This document shows positions 8,723 through 16,076 of a DNA stretch of 64,000 nt, piece by piece. The stretch covers positions 620,001-684,000 of the forward strand of contig CAVXEW010000007.1 in the NCBI GenBank assembly GCA_963760965.1, in the 5' to 3' direction. Under the pieces are notes generated by a model. It saw nothing but the letters and a program-made list of their open reading frames with translations, had not been told where the DNA came from and made no database searches. Made by a program: the position numbers and the translations under genes. The stretch comes from Pararhizobium_B sp963760965. GTDB taxonomy: Bacteria; Pseudomonadota; Alphaproteobacteria; Rhizobiales; Rhizobiaceae. Position 1 is the stretch's first letter; each line of letters begins with the position of its first letter.

Positions 8723-9751
8723 CTATTTGCCCTGCAAGCTCTCGTATCGCTTGACCAGCGCAGGCAATTCGCCCGCCAGAAACTCCGCGAACTCCGTGCC
8801 GGCCGTCCCTACGAAGTCGATGCGCGGCCTGGCGCCGGACGCGAACACCCGGGCGAGCGCCCGGCCGGAACCGTCCCGCAACTCCTCGCCGCCTGCCTTT
8901 GGCCTCCTCTTCGACAGCCGGTCGAAGAGGAGTTTGAAGCGGCGGTCGCTGTCGGCGGCCAGGAAATGCGGCGAGTAGATCTCCTCCTGCGCCTTGTAGA
9001 TTCCGGCGTCGCTCTTCAGCATCTCCGCAAGCGCCATCCAGCGCGGACGGCCCGCCTTCGGCGCCGGGCCGATGGCGGCGGCGATATGGCGCGGCACCGC
9101 CTCGGCGACCTGCAGGAGACGGGCCATCTCGCTCTTGTGCAGCGACAGCGCGTCCTGGACGATCGCGCGATCGAAGCCCCGCTCCGTCAGCGCCCTGGCG
9201 AAGAGCGCCCGCTCGATGAAGGACAGGTCCCTGCGCTCGGTGTTCTCCTTGCCCTGCGCCAGCACCAGTTCGCCGTCCGTCAGTTCGCGAACGATCGCCC
9301 GCACCTGCAGGCCGAGACGGGCAGCCGCGCGGATGCGGCGGTGACCGTATGCCGTCTGGTAGCGCCCCGGAGCATCGGGGTGCGGACGGACCAGGACCGG
9401 CACTTGCTGGCCGTTGTCGCGCATGCTCTCGACGAGCGCGGCGAATGCCCCGTCTCCCTCTTCGTCCCGGCTGAGCCTGTCGGCAATGAACGCGGCGTCG
9501 ATCAGTGCCGGATCGAGCGAGACGAGACGGCCGGTGCGGTCGAGCTCGCGTTTCAGCGCGCGAGCCTCGTCGAGCTCGCCGGTCAGCCCGGCAAGCGAGA
9601 GGCCCATCGCCTTGACCGCGCCGGAGGTCGGACGGGCCGGTGTCCTGCCGCCCTGGTCCGGCGCGGCCGGTGCCGGCCCGGCATGAGTTTCCTCCGCCGG
9701 CGTGTTCACGTCGAAGAATGTTTTCAGGGCGTCGCGCCGTCTGCCGCTCAT
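8723..9751 (-). CDS. repB: RepB-type plasmid partition protein (ParB family)
   Basis: DNA-binding centromere protein of repABC-type systems. The 342-residue product has a ParB N-terminal domain with the arginine patch YGHRRIRAA (about 135-143) and the box ENTERRDLS (169-177). A helix-turn-helix follows (SLHKSEMARLLQVAEAVP), and a C-terminal RepB-specific region ends in EFLAGELPALVKRYESLQGK. It lies 10 bases after repA on the same strand, as in a repAB operon. No repC follows: leuC ends 77 bases beyond the stop. Base composition matches the neighbours. Called RepB rather than chromosomal ParB/Spo0J because of its partner, the N-terminal TFFDVNTP-like motif and the C-terminal domain. Confidence 0.93.
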   Translation of the reverse strand: MSGRRRDALKTFFDVNTPAEETHAGPAPAAPDQGGRTPARPTSGAVKAMGLSLAGLTGELDEARALKRELDRTGRLVSLDPALIDAAFIADRLSRDEEGDGAFAALVESMRDNGQQVPVLVRPHPDAPGRYQTAYGHRRIRAAARLGLQVRAIVRELTDGELVLAQGKENTERRDLSFIERALFARALTERGFDRAIVQDALSLHKSEMARLLQVAEAVPRHIAAAIGPAPKAGRPRWMALAEMLKSDAGIYKAQEEIYSPHFLAADSDRRFKLLFDRLSKRRPKAGGEELRDGSGRALARVFASGARPRIDFVGTAGTEFAEFLAGELPALVKRYESLQGK

Positions 9752-9761
9752 TCCGTTCCTC

Positions 9762-11081
9762 CTAGCCTTGCATCCGCCGGCCCCAGGCCTGCATGACGAG
9801 TTCCTCGATCTCGGAATTGACGGCCGTCAGCGATTCCATCGCGCGGTCGTAGGTCGCGCGGGCGAAATTCTCGCGCCCGACCTCGTAGAGCGTCTGCTTG
9901 GTGAGCCCGGCGTCGGAGATGGCCGTCGACTTCACCATCGGAGCCGTCAGCACGCGCCCGCCGAAGAGGGACCGGAGGAAGCCGACGATCTGAGCCTGCG
10001 GCCCGTCGTTCGGCTCGAAGCGTGTCACCAGATAGCGCATGAAATCGAAATTGAGCGTTCCGCCGGCTTCACGGACCACCGCCAGCAGATCGGCCGTCAT
10101 GAACAGGAACTGGCTCATCGACGCGACGTCGAGCATCTGCGGATGCACGGTGACGATGACCGAGGTTGCCGCACACAGCGCCGACAGCGTCAGGAAGCCG
10201 AGTTGCGGCGGACAGTCGAGCACGACGACGTCGTAGTTTTTCTCGACACCGCAGAGCGCTGCCTGCACGCGGGAGAAAAACATGGCCTCGTAGCCCGTCT
10301 CGCCGGCATGGCGCTCGGCGAGGATACGCGGCGTGACGTGCTCGAATTCCTGCAGCTCGAGGTTCCCCGGAACGAGATCGAGCCCGTCGAAATGCGTCTT
10401 GCGGACGATCCCGGAGAGCTCGCGCCGCTCGTCGTCATAGCGGATCGCGCCGTAGAGCGTGTCGTTGCCCGTCAGGTCGATCTCGGGCTGGTAGCCGAAC
10501 AGCGCCGAGAGCGAGGCCTGCGGATCGAGATCCACGGCGAGGACGCGCAATCCGGAGAGGGCAAGGCCCTGCGCCAGGTGGGCGCTGCTCGTCGTCTTGC
10601 CCGAACCGCCCTTGAAGTTCGTCACGGCGATGACCTGCAAATGCTCGCCGAGCGCGCCGTCCCGCCACTTCATGTAGGCCCGGGCCTTGGCGGCGTTGCC
10701 CTTGTCGACGGCCTGCCGGGCCAGATGCCGGCGCAGTGCGTTGATGTCCCTCAACGTATAGAACCGGCGTCCGCCGGCCCCGGTCTCCGGCTGCGGCCCC
10801 TCGCCGGCGAGCGACAGCTGGCGGAGATAGCCGTCGCTGACGCCGATCAGCCGCGCCGCCTCTCCGCTCGAGAAGCTGCGAAGGACCTTCTCCTCGCTGC
10901 GCGGCGTGAGCCGGTCGCGCATTGCGCGCAGCTGCGCCGAAAGCGCGGCGGCATCCGAGGCGATCGACATGTCCGCGGGGTCGCGGGAGGAGACCGGAGC
11001 GCCCGCCGGGGCTTCCTCCTGCTCCTGCCATCGGCGCTCGGCGATCTCGGCGAGTGTGTCCATCGGGGTCGGGCTCCGCAT
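9762..11081 (-). CDS. repA: RepA-type plasmid partition ATPase (ParA family)
   Basis: Walker-type ATPase that segregates RepB-bound DNA and usually autorepresses its operon. The N-terminal part has a MerR/winged-helix-like DNA-binding region (SSGEAARLIGVSDGYLRQL, about 71-90). Next comes the deviant Walker A FKGGSGKTTSS (about 156-166), the A' segment AVDLDPQASLSALFG and Walker B VVVLDCPPQLGF. The C-terminus has the RepA-like LTKQTLYEVGRENFARATYDRA. I chose ATG 11081 (MRSPTP); ATG 11063 is possible, and ATG 11138 is unlikely because it falls in the predicted promoter. Length 439 residues is a little above typical RepA. It forms an operon with repB. Confidence 0.93.
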   Translation of the reverse strand: MRSPTPMDTLAEIAERRWQEQEEAPAGAPVSSRDPADMSIASDAAALSAQLRAMRDRLTPRSEEKVLRSFSSGEAARLIGVSDGYLRQLSLAGEGPQPETGAGGRRFYTLRDINALRRHLARQAVDKGNAAKARAYMKWRDGALGEHLQVIAVTNFKGGSGKTTSSAHLAQGLALSGLRVLAVDLDPQASLSALFGYQPEIDLTGNDTLYGAIRYDDERRELSGIVRKTHFDGLDLVPGNLELQEFEHVTPRILAERHAGETGYEAMFFSRVQAALCGVEKNYDVVVLDCPPQLGFLTLSALCAATSVIVTVHPQMLDVASMSQFLFMTADLLAVVREAGGTLNFDFMRYLVTRFEPNDGPQAQIVGFLRSLFGGRVLTAPMVKSTAISDAGLTKQTLYEVGRENFARATYDRAMESLTAVNSEIEELVMQAWGRRMQG

Positions 11082-11122
11082 CGTCTTTTCGCCGGCCAAA
11101 AAACGCCAACGAATCACTTCAC

Positions 11123-11162
11123 TTACGGCTGCAAGCATTATTTACGGAATTTGCCGTAACAA
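11123..11162 (-). promoter_or_regulatory. Predicted repA promoter overlapped by a CCGTAA palindrome
   Basis: On the minus strand a TTGTTA box (11157-11162) and a TAATGC box (11135-11140) are 16 bases apart. The perfect inverted repeat TTACGG-6 nt-CCGTAA (11142-11159) covers the spacer and the edge of the -35 box. A third copy (CCGTAA on the minus strand, 11123-11128) lies about where transcription would begin. This layout fits an autorepression operator; binding by RepA or RepB is inference. Confidence 0.5.
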
Positions 11163-11237
11163 GAGTCCGCGAACAAAAAACAGTCGACGGCCTCATTCTG
11201 CCACAGGCTGGAAGGGCGGGGATGTTCCCGTTGGAAC

Positions 11238-12296
11238 CTATCGGCGCTTCTCTGGCTCCGGAGCTTGCTCATTGCTCGAGCGGCCGAGCGTATCCGCCAT
11301 GTACGCCCCGCGGGCGCCCATCGGTGCGTCTTCACCGATCGTCGAATCGACAGTGGTCTGATGCTCCATCTCGGCGTTGAGTTCCGCGCCGACCAGCAGG
11401 ATCACCATCGATATCCAGACCCACATGAGGAAGCCGATGACGGCGCCGAGGGAGCCGTAAGTGGCGTTGTAGTTGGCGAAGTTCTGCAGATACCAGGAAA
11501 AGCCTATCGATGCGACGAGCCAGACGACGGCGGCCACCGTCGCCCCCGGCGCCTGCCAGCGCCATCTGGCAGTACTGCGGCTCGGCCCGAAGCGGTAGAG
11601 CACGGTGATCGCAATCGCGATGGCGACCACGAAGACCGGCCACCGCAGATATCCGACGAGCATGGCCGTCGGTCCGCCGAGTCTCAGGAACGCAAGGATA
11701 GCCGGTACCACGCCCACTGCGACCACCAGCAGCGCCGCGACCAGCATCGCGCCGAGCGTGAAAATGAGCGACAGCAGGTTGAGCCAGACGAAGCCGCGCG
11801 CCTCCCGTTCCTCGTAGGCGATGTTGAGCGCCTCGAAGATGGTCTTGATTCCGTTGTTGGCACTCCACAGCGCGACGAGCAGTCCGAACACGAAACCGAA
11901 GCTCAGGGCATCCGTGTTGGCTTTCGCAAGGGCGTTCAACTGCCCGGCGATCAGTGTGAAGCCAGCCTCGGGCATGAGGTTGCGAAGAAACGCGAGATGG
12001 TCCGTGATGGTCCCCGGATCCGCCACAAGGCCATAGAGCGAGACGAAGGCGGCAAGGGCCGGAAACAGCGCGAGGATCAGATAGAACGTGGCGCCGGCGG
12101 CGACGAGGCTGACGCGGTCTGCGCCGATGGCGAAGCCGACGCGCTTGCCGATGTCCCACCATCCGGCCAGCGGTATGTGGTGGGGCCAGTGTGCATCGCG
12201 CCCGCGACCCTTTTCCCTTGCTCGCACCCGGTCCCTGTTGTCGCCCATGCTCCAATCCGCTGCAGCGTGTTCTCTGACCTGCATGAACTCTCGCAT
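11238..12296 (-). CDS. YihY/UPF0761 (BrkB) family inner-membrane protein
   Basis: Polytopic membrane protein of the YihY/BrkB family, of unknown function despite the older label 'ribonuclease BN'. About six hydrophobic helices are visible. Family motifs include the N-terminal VSLVAAGATFYLILALFPALAAF, LWSANNGIKTIFEALNIAYEE, and YGSLGAVIGFLMWVWISM-ILLVGAELNAE near the end. Three starts are possible: ATG 12296 (chosen, MREFMQVREH), ATG 12284 and ATG 12248 (MGDNRDRV); the protein is 336-352 residues. The N-terminal 60 residues are polar and poorly conserved. It faces the small protein at 12437 across a divergent 140-base gap. Confidence 0.9.
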   Translation of the reverse strand: MREFMQVREHAAADWSMGDNRDRVRAREKGRGRDAHWPHHIPLAGWWDIGKRVGFAIGADRVSLVAAGATFYLILALFPALAAFVSLYGLVADPGTITDHLAFLRNLMPEAGFTLIAGQLNALAKANTDALSFGFVFGLLVALWSANNGIKTIFEALNIAYEEREARGFVWLNLLSLIFTLGAMLVAALLVVAVGVVPAILAFLRLGGPTAMLVGYLRWPVFVVAIAIAITVLYRFGPSRSTARWRWQAPGATVAAVVWLVASIGFSWYLQNFANYNATYGSLGAVIGFLMWVWISMVILLVGAELNAEMEHQTTVDSTIGEDAPMGARGAYMADTLGRSSNEQAPEPEKRR

Positions 12297-12436
12297 GCCG
12301 GCATTCGTTCCATTCCGGCATGCCCCCAACCCCGTCATTGCGGCTTTCCCGGCGGCCCGGGCACCGCTAGGCGGAACGTAGCTGCTTCGTCTTCGTTGAT
12401 CCGCCATGGCGTTCTTTGATTCGAAGGCGAAGGAAC

Positions 12437-12733
12437 ATGTCGGAAGGATTTGACCAGGAAAAGGCGAAGCAGGGCCGCACCGGCCGGCGGGTACTCGGCA
12501 TCCTGATTGCCGCCCTCGTGCTGGCGTTCGTCGCGTGGGGCATCGCGGATCTCTACTTTTTCCGGATTGCCCCGGACGAGAAGCAGCTTCCGGCCGAGAA
12601 GCCGCAGACCAGTACGCAGACCGGGACGATACCCGAGCAGCATCTGGACAACCCCTCCGAGGCTGTCCCGCAGCAGACGAAGCCCTTGCCGAAGAACGTG
12701 GGCGAGAAACCGCCCGGCTCCTCGCAGCGCTGA
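12437..12733 (+). CDS. Small single-pass membrane protein, unknown function
   Basis: 98-residue protein with one strong transmembrane helix (about 18-40, VLGILIAALVLAFVAWGIADLYFF). A Pro/Gln/Lys-rich tail probably lies in the periplasm. A clear ribosome site (gaaggaac) precedes ATG 12437. No catalytic motif is seen. It is transcribed away from the YihY gene. Reality as a gene is supported by the ribosome site and the clean charge-membrane-linker layout. Confidence 0.65.
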   Translation: MSEGFDQEKAKQGRTGRRVLGILIAALVLAFVAWGIADLYFFRIAPDEKQLPAEKPQTSTQTGTIPEQHLDNPSEAVPQQTKPLPKNVGEKPPGSSQR

Positions 12734-12767
12734 GATTGCGGAAGTCCTGCCGCGAGAAACCGCCCGA

Positions 12768-13166
12768 TCAGCCGGCTTCGCGCATCGCCGGCCGCGCCGT
12801 CGTGCGGGCTATCGTCCGGGCGCGCGCTGCCCGCAGCCCCTCGAGGCATTCCGCGAGTGCACCCCGGTCGGCCGGGCCTGGCACGGCAGTGTGGTGGCGT
12901 GAAGCCAGCCGCAGGTCGAGCGCTCCGTCGGAAATGCAGACGATCTCGACTGCCCGCTCCCCCAGTTCCTCAGCGAGCCACATCCAGCTGCCGCCCTCGA
13001 CCGCGGTCAGGTCGATGATCGCGACAGCTGGCAGTTCCTGGTCCGCAAGGCCCAGCGCCTGGGTCGCGTTGCCCACCGGGCCGACGGGCACGCAGCCGGC
13101 GTCGTGGACTGCAGCCACCGCTATGCCGGCCGTCCGGCTGTCATTTCCGCAAACAAGGACCTTCAT
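12768..13166 (-). CDS. Degenerate response-regulator receiver-like protein
   Basis: 132-residue single-domain protein with the beta-alpha pattern of a CheY receiver: MKVLVCGND at the start, a possible phosphoacceptor Asp52 in VAIIDLTAVEGG, and a VEIVCISDG strand. The acidic pair after strand 1 is reduced (GND), and the usual switch lysine of strand 5 is missing (VPGPADRGAL instead of a KP motif), so normal phosphorelay is doubtful. ATG 13166 is preceded by CCGGAG at suitable spacing. The C-terminal tail is Arg/Ala-rich. It is divergent from the LigD-type polymerase; no histidine kinase is nearby. Confidence 0.7.
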   Translation of the reverse strand: MKVLVCGNDSRTAGIAVAAVHDAGCVPVGPVGNATQALGLADQELPAVAIIDLTAVEGGSWMWLAEELGERAVEIVCISDGALDLRLASRHHTAVPGPADRGALAECLEGLRAARARTIARTTARPAMREAG

Positions 13167-13356
13167 CGGGGAACTCCGGCTGAAACTTGGTGTCGGCCCG
13201 ACAACGCCGGATGCGGGCGGAGGTTCCCGCCGGAACCGTGACCCGCGGCGGCCGTTTCCCACTCGGGGGCGAAAGAGCGAACTTCATGGCAGAATGTGCA
13301 TCGGGATGGCGGTGGTCGCTTTCGCCGACATCGGCGAACAACGGGGGTTGCGTGGC

Positions 13357-14325
13357 ATGATGGCCGGAGACAAGGAGGCCGACGCGGTGTCGCTTGAATC
13401 GAGCCGATCGAAGAGCAGGCAGAAGCATGCCGGCGAGGACAACACGGTCCTCGGCATGACCATAACCCACCCGGACCGGATCCTCTTCGCGGAGCAGGGC
13501 GTGGCGAAGATCGATCTCGCGCGATACTACGCGGCGGTGGCCGGGCGCATGCTGCCGTATGCGGCCGACCACCCGCTGTCGCTCGTGCGCTGCCCGCGGG
13601 GTCCGGAGAAGACGTGCTTTTTCCAGAAGCATGCCGGCGACGGCTTCCCCGACGAGATCAGGACCGTGCCAATCCGGGAGAAGTCCGGCGAGACAAAGGA
13701 TTATCTCTACGTCCACGACGGCGCCGGCCTCGTCGCCGCCGTGCAGATGGGAACGTTGGAGTTCCATATCTGGGGATCGGCGATCGACAGCATCGAGAAG
13801 CCGGACCGCATGATCTTCGACCTCGACCCCGACGAGACCATCGGTTTCGACAGGGTGCGGCAGGCGGCTTTCCTGCTGCGCGACCGGCTCGCCAGCCTCG
13901 GTCTTCGGTCCGTGCCGATGGTCACCGGCGGCAAGGGCGTGCATGTGATCGTGCCGCTCGAACGACGCGCCGACTGGGCGGCGGTAAAGTCCTTTGCCAA
14001 GGCGTTCGCAACCCGTATGGCGGAGGAAGAACCCGACCGCTATACCGCGACCATGTCCAGGGAGAAGCGGAAGGGGCGCGTCTTCATCGACTGGCTGCGC
14101 AACGAGCGCGGGGCGACGGCGGTGGCGCCCTATTCCACCCGATCCCGGGAGGGCGCACCGGTCGCGACGCCGGTTTCATGGGAAGAACTGGAAAAGCTCG
14201 AGGCCGCCAACCGCTTTCACCTCGCCGACGTCCTGGAACGGATCGAGGCGGCCGATCCCTGGGACGGGAGCCGCGAATGGCGGCAGTCGGTCACGAAGAA
14301 AATGATCTCCGGCGTTGGCGGCTGA
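13357..14325 (+). CDS. Stand-alone LigD-type (NHEJ) polymerase domain
   Basis: Archaeo-eukaryotic primase-like polymerase of the LigD PolDom family, which fills gaps and adds ribonucleotides during bacterial non-homologous end joining. The 322-residue product is the polymerase domain only. It begins the domain with the family motif THPDRILFAEQGVAKIDLARYY, has RCPRGPEKTCFFQKH, the metal-binding FDLDPDE near residue 153, a GGKGVHVIVPL strand and the late RNERGATAVAPYSTR segment. Starts at 13357, 13360 or 13294 are all possible. There is no ligase or nuclease domain and no Ku gene in the window, so partners must be encoded elsewhere if it works in NHEJ. Confidence 0.9.
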   Translation: MMAGDKEADAVSLESSRSKSRQKHAGEDNTVLGMTITHPDRILFAEQGVAKIDLARYYAAVAGRMLPYAADHPLSLVRCPRGPEKTCFFQKHAGDGFPDEIRTVPIREKSGETKDYLYVHDGAGLVAAVQMGTLEFHIWGSAIDSIEKPDRMIFDLDPDETIGFDRVRQAAFLLRDRLASLGLRSVPMVTGGKGVHVIVPLERRADWAAVKSFAKAFATRMAEEEPDRYTATMSREKRKGRVFIDWLRNERGATAVAPYSTRSREGAPVATPVSWEELEKLEAANRFHLADVLERIEAADPWDGSREWRQSVTKKMISGVGG

Positions 14326-14385
14326 TCGTTCCGCAGCCGATTCGAACCCGCACAGGCAGTTGACAGCTGTCAACTTTGCGGCGGA

Positions 14386-14631
14386 TCAATCGTCGTTGGA
14401 GGCATTGAGCGCCTCGGGCCGGGTGCCGTCCTCCTCGTGCAGCCCGTAATATCCGTTCTCCGTCAGCCACTGGCGGAGAATATGACGGATCGCATCCTCG
14501 TCCCGGTCGGCGACATCCCGGTGGCGGCGGCGGAAAGTCGCCAGTCGCGCGGCCAGGTCTTCATCCATGGTGACCGTGATCCTTTCGGAACGGGACGCCG
14601 TGGCATCGTCACTTGCATTGTCGATCGTCAT
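14386..14631 (-). CDS. Small ribbon-helix-helix-like protein, possible DNA-binding regulator
   Basis: 81-residue acidic protein. The segment ERITVTMDEDLAARLATFRR followed by an alpha-helical stretch ending in AIRHILRQWLTENGYYG has the strand-helix-helix pattern of ribbon-helix-helix regulators and antitoxins. No toxin gene is adjacent: the neighbours are the LigD-type polymerase and glycerate kinase. Function not assigned; the fold call is a pattern-based guess. Confidence 0.6.
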   Translation of the reverse strand: MTIDNASDDATASRSERITVTMDEDLAARLATFRRRHRDVADRDEDAIRHILRQWLTENGYYGLHEEDGTRPEALNASNDD

Positions 14632-14735
14632 TCTTCACCTGCCGGCACTCGAACTCGCCCATCAGCATCTTCGAAAGGCAACGCCGTGGCAAGCCGCGCT
14701 GTTCCGCAGGTCCGCGCCTTTCGCGGCTGGGAGCT

Positions 14736-16001
14736 TCAGTCGCAAACGAGGATGGCACGGAAGTCGTTGACGTTCGTACCCGTGGGGCCGGTCACGAACA
14801 GGTCGCCGATGGCCGCGAAGGCGCTCCAGGCATCGTTGTCTGCAAGAAGCCTCTGGGCATCCAGTCCCGTCGCCGCGAGCCGTGCGACGCTGCTGCCGTC
14901 GGCGAAGGCGCCGGCGTTGTCCTCGCTGCCGTCTATGCCGTCGGTATCGGCGGCGAGCACGTGGATTCCCCGGGCGCCGCTCAGGTCGACCGCCATGGAG
15001 AGCGCGAACTCGCTGTTGCGGCCGCCCTTCCCGGTGCCCCGCAGCGTGACGGTCGTTTCACCCCCGGAAAGAATCACCACAGGCGCGGCGAAGGGGCGTC
15101 CGCGCCGTTTCACTTCGCGCGCGATCGCCGCATGGAGATGCGCCGATTCGCGCGCCTCGCCTTCGACTGAATCCGACAATATGACCGCCGGGACGCCTTG
15201 TCCGCGCGCCGCTTCCGCGGCGGCTTCCAGGGAGATCGCCGCCGAGGCGATGACGTGCGTCTCGTTGCGGGCGAAGACAGCGTCGCCGGGCTTCGGCCCT
15301 TCCGCTTCGCCGGCCGCGACATGCCGGACGATGTGGTCGGGCAGCAACATGCGGTATCGCTCGATTGCGGCAAGCGCTTCCGCCCGGCCGGAAGGATCGG
15401 GAACCGTCGGCCCGGAGGCGACCAGCGCCGGATCGTCGCCGGGAATGTCCGAGACGACGAGGCTGACGACACGCGCCGGTGCCGCGGCCGCCGCCAGACG
15501 GCCTCCCTTGATCCGCGAAACCTGCTTGCGCACCGCGTTCATCGCGGAGATCGGCGCGCCGGAGGCGAGCAGCGCCCTGTTGAGCGCGATCTCGTCGTCG
15601 AGCGTCAGACCCTCCTGTGGCGCCGGCAGAAGAGCCGATCCGCCGCCGCATATCAGCGCCACGACCAGGTCGTCGGGACCGAGGCCGCGCACCGCCTCGA
15701 ACAGGCGCCCGGTGGCGGCGAGCCCGGCGGAATCCGGCACCGGATGCGATGCCTCCAGCACCTCGATGTGCTCGCACGGCACGGCATAGCCGTAGCGCGT
15801 CACCACGACGCCGGAGAGCGTGCCTCCGGCCCACAGGCGCTCGAAGGCGCGGGCGAGCTGCGCCGCCCCCTTGCCCGCGCCGACCACGACAGTGCGGCCC
15901 CTCGGCGGTTTCGGCATGAACGCCCGCAGGGACTGCTCGGGGTCCGCAGCCCGAACGGCCGCCTCGAAAAGCGAGCGAAGAAACGCATGTGGATCCGTCA
16001 C
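14736..16001 (-). CDS. Glycerate 2-kinase, MOFRL/TtuD-GckA family
   Basis: Phosphorylates D-glycerate, the last step of several glyoxylate, serine-cycle and tartrate routes. The 421-residue protein has an N-terminal DUF4147 domain (VVVGAGKGAAQLARAFE; ALICGGGSALLPAP; VVSDIPGDDPALVASGPT) and a C-terminal MOFRL domain (VILSGGETTVT, GKGGRNSEFAL, LAADTDGIDGSEDNAGA). GTG 16001 is chosen because GGAGG lies 6 bases upstream and the protein then begins at the usual DPHAFLRSLF. No glyoxylate or hydroxypyruvate genes are adjacent, so its pathway cannot be read from context. Confidence 0.93.
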   Translation of the reverse strand: MTDPHAFLRSLFEAAVRAADPEQSLRAFMPKPPRGRTVVVGAGKGAAQLARAFERLWAGGTLSGVVVTRYGYAVPCEHIEVLEASHPVPDSAGLAATGRLFEAVRGLGPDDLVVALICGGGSALLPAPQEGLTLDDEIALNRALLASGAPISAMNAVRKQVSRIKGGRLAAAAAPARVVSLVVSDIPGDDPALVASGPTVPDPSGRAEALAAIERYRMLLPDHIVRHVAAGEAEGPKPGDAVFARNETHVIASAAISLEAAAEAARGQGVPAVILSDSVEGEARESAHLHAAIAREVKRRGRPFAAPVVILSGGETTVTLRGTGKGGRNSEFALSMAVDLSGARGIHVLAADTDGIDGSEDNAGAFADGSSVARLAATGLDAQRLLADNDAWSAFAAIGDLFVTGPTGTNVNDFRAILVCD

Positions 16002-16076
16002 GGGGCACCTCCGGCAGAATGGGCGGCAATGGACCGGCACTCCCCCTTCCTGTCAAGTGCATGCCACGCGCCTGCG

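Noticed and set aside
12535..13356. Upstream extension of the LigD-type polymerase frame
   Set aside because: The open frame crosses the convergent receiver-like gene and is arginine-rich; the polymerase family starts near residue 1 of ATG 13357.
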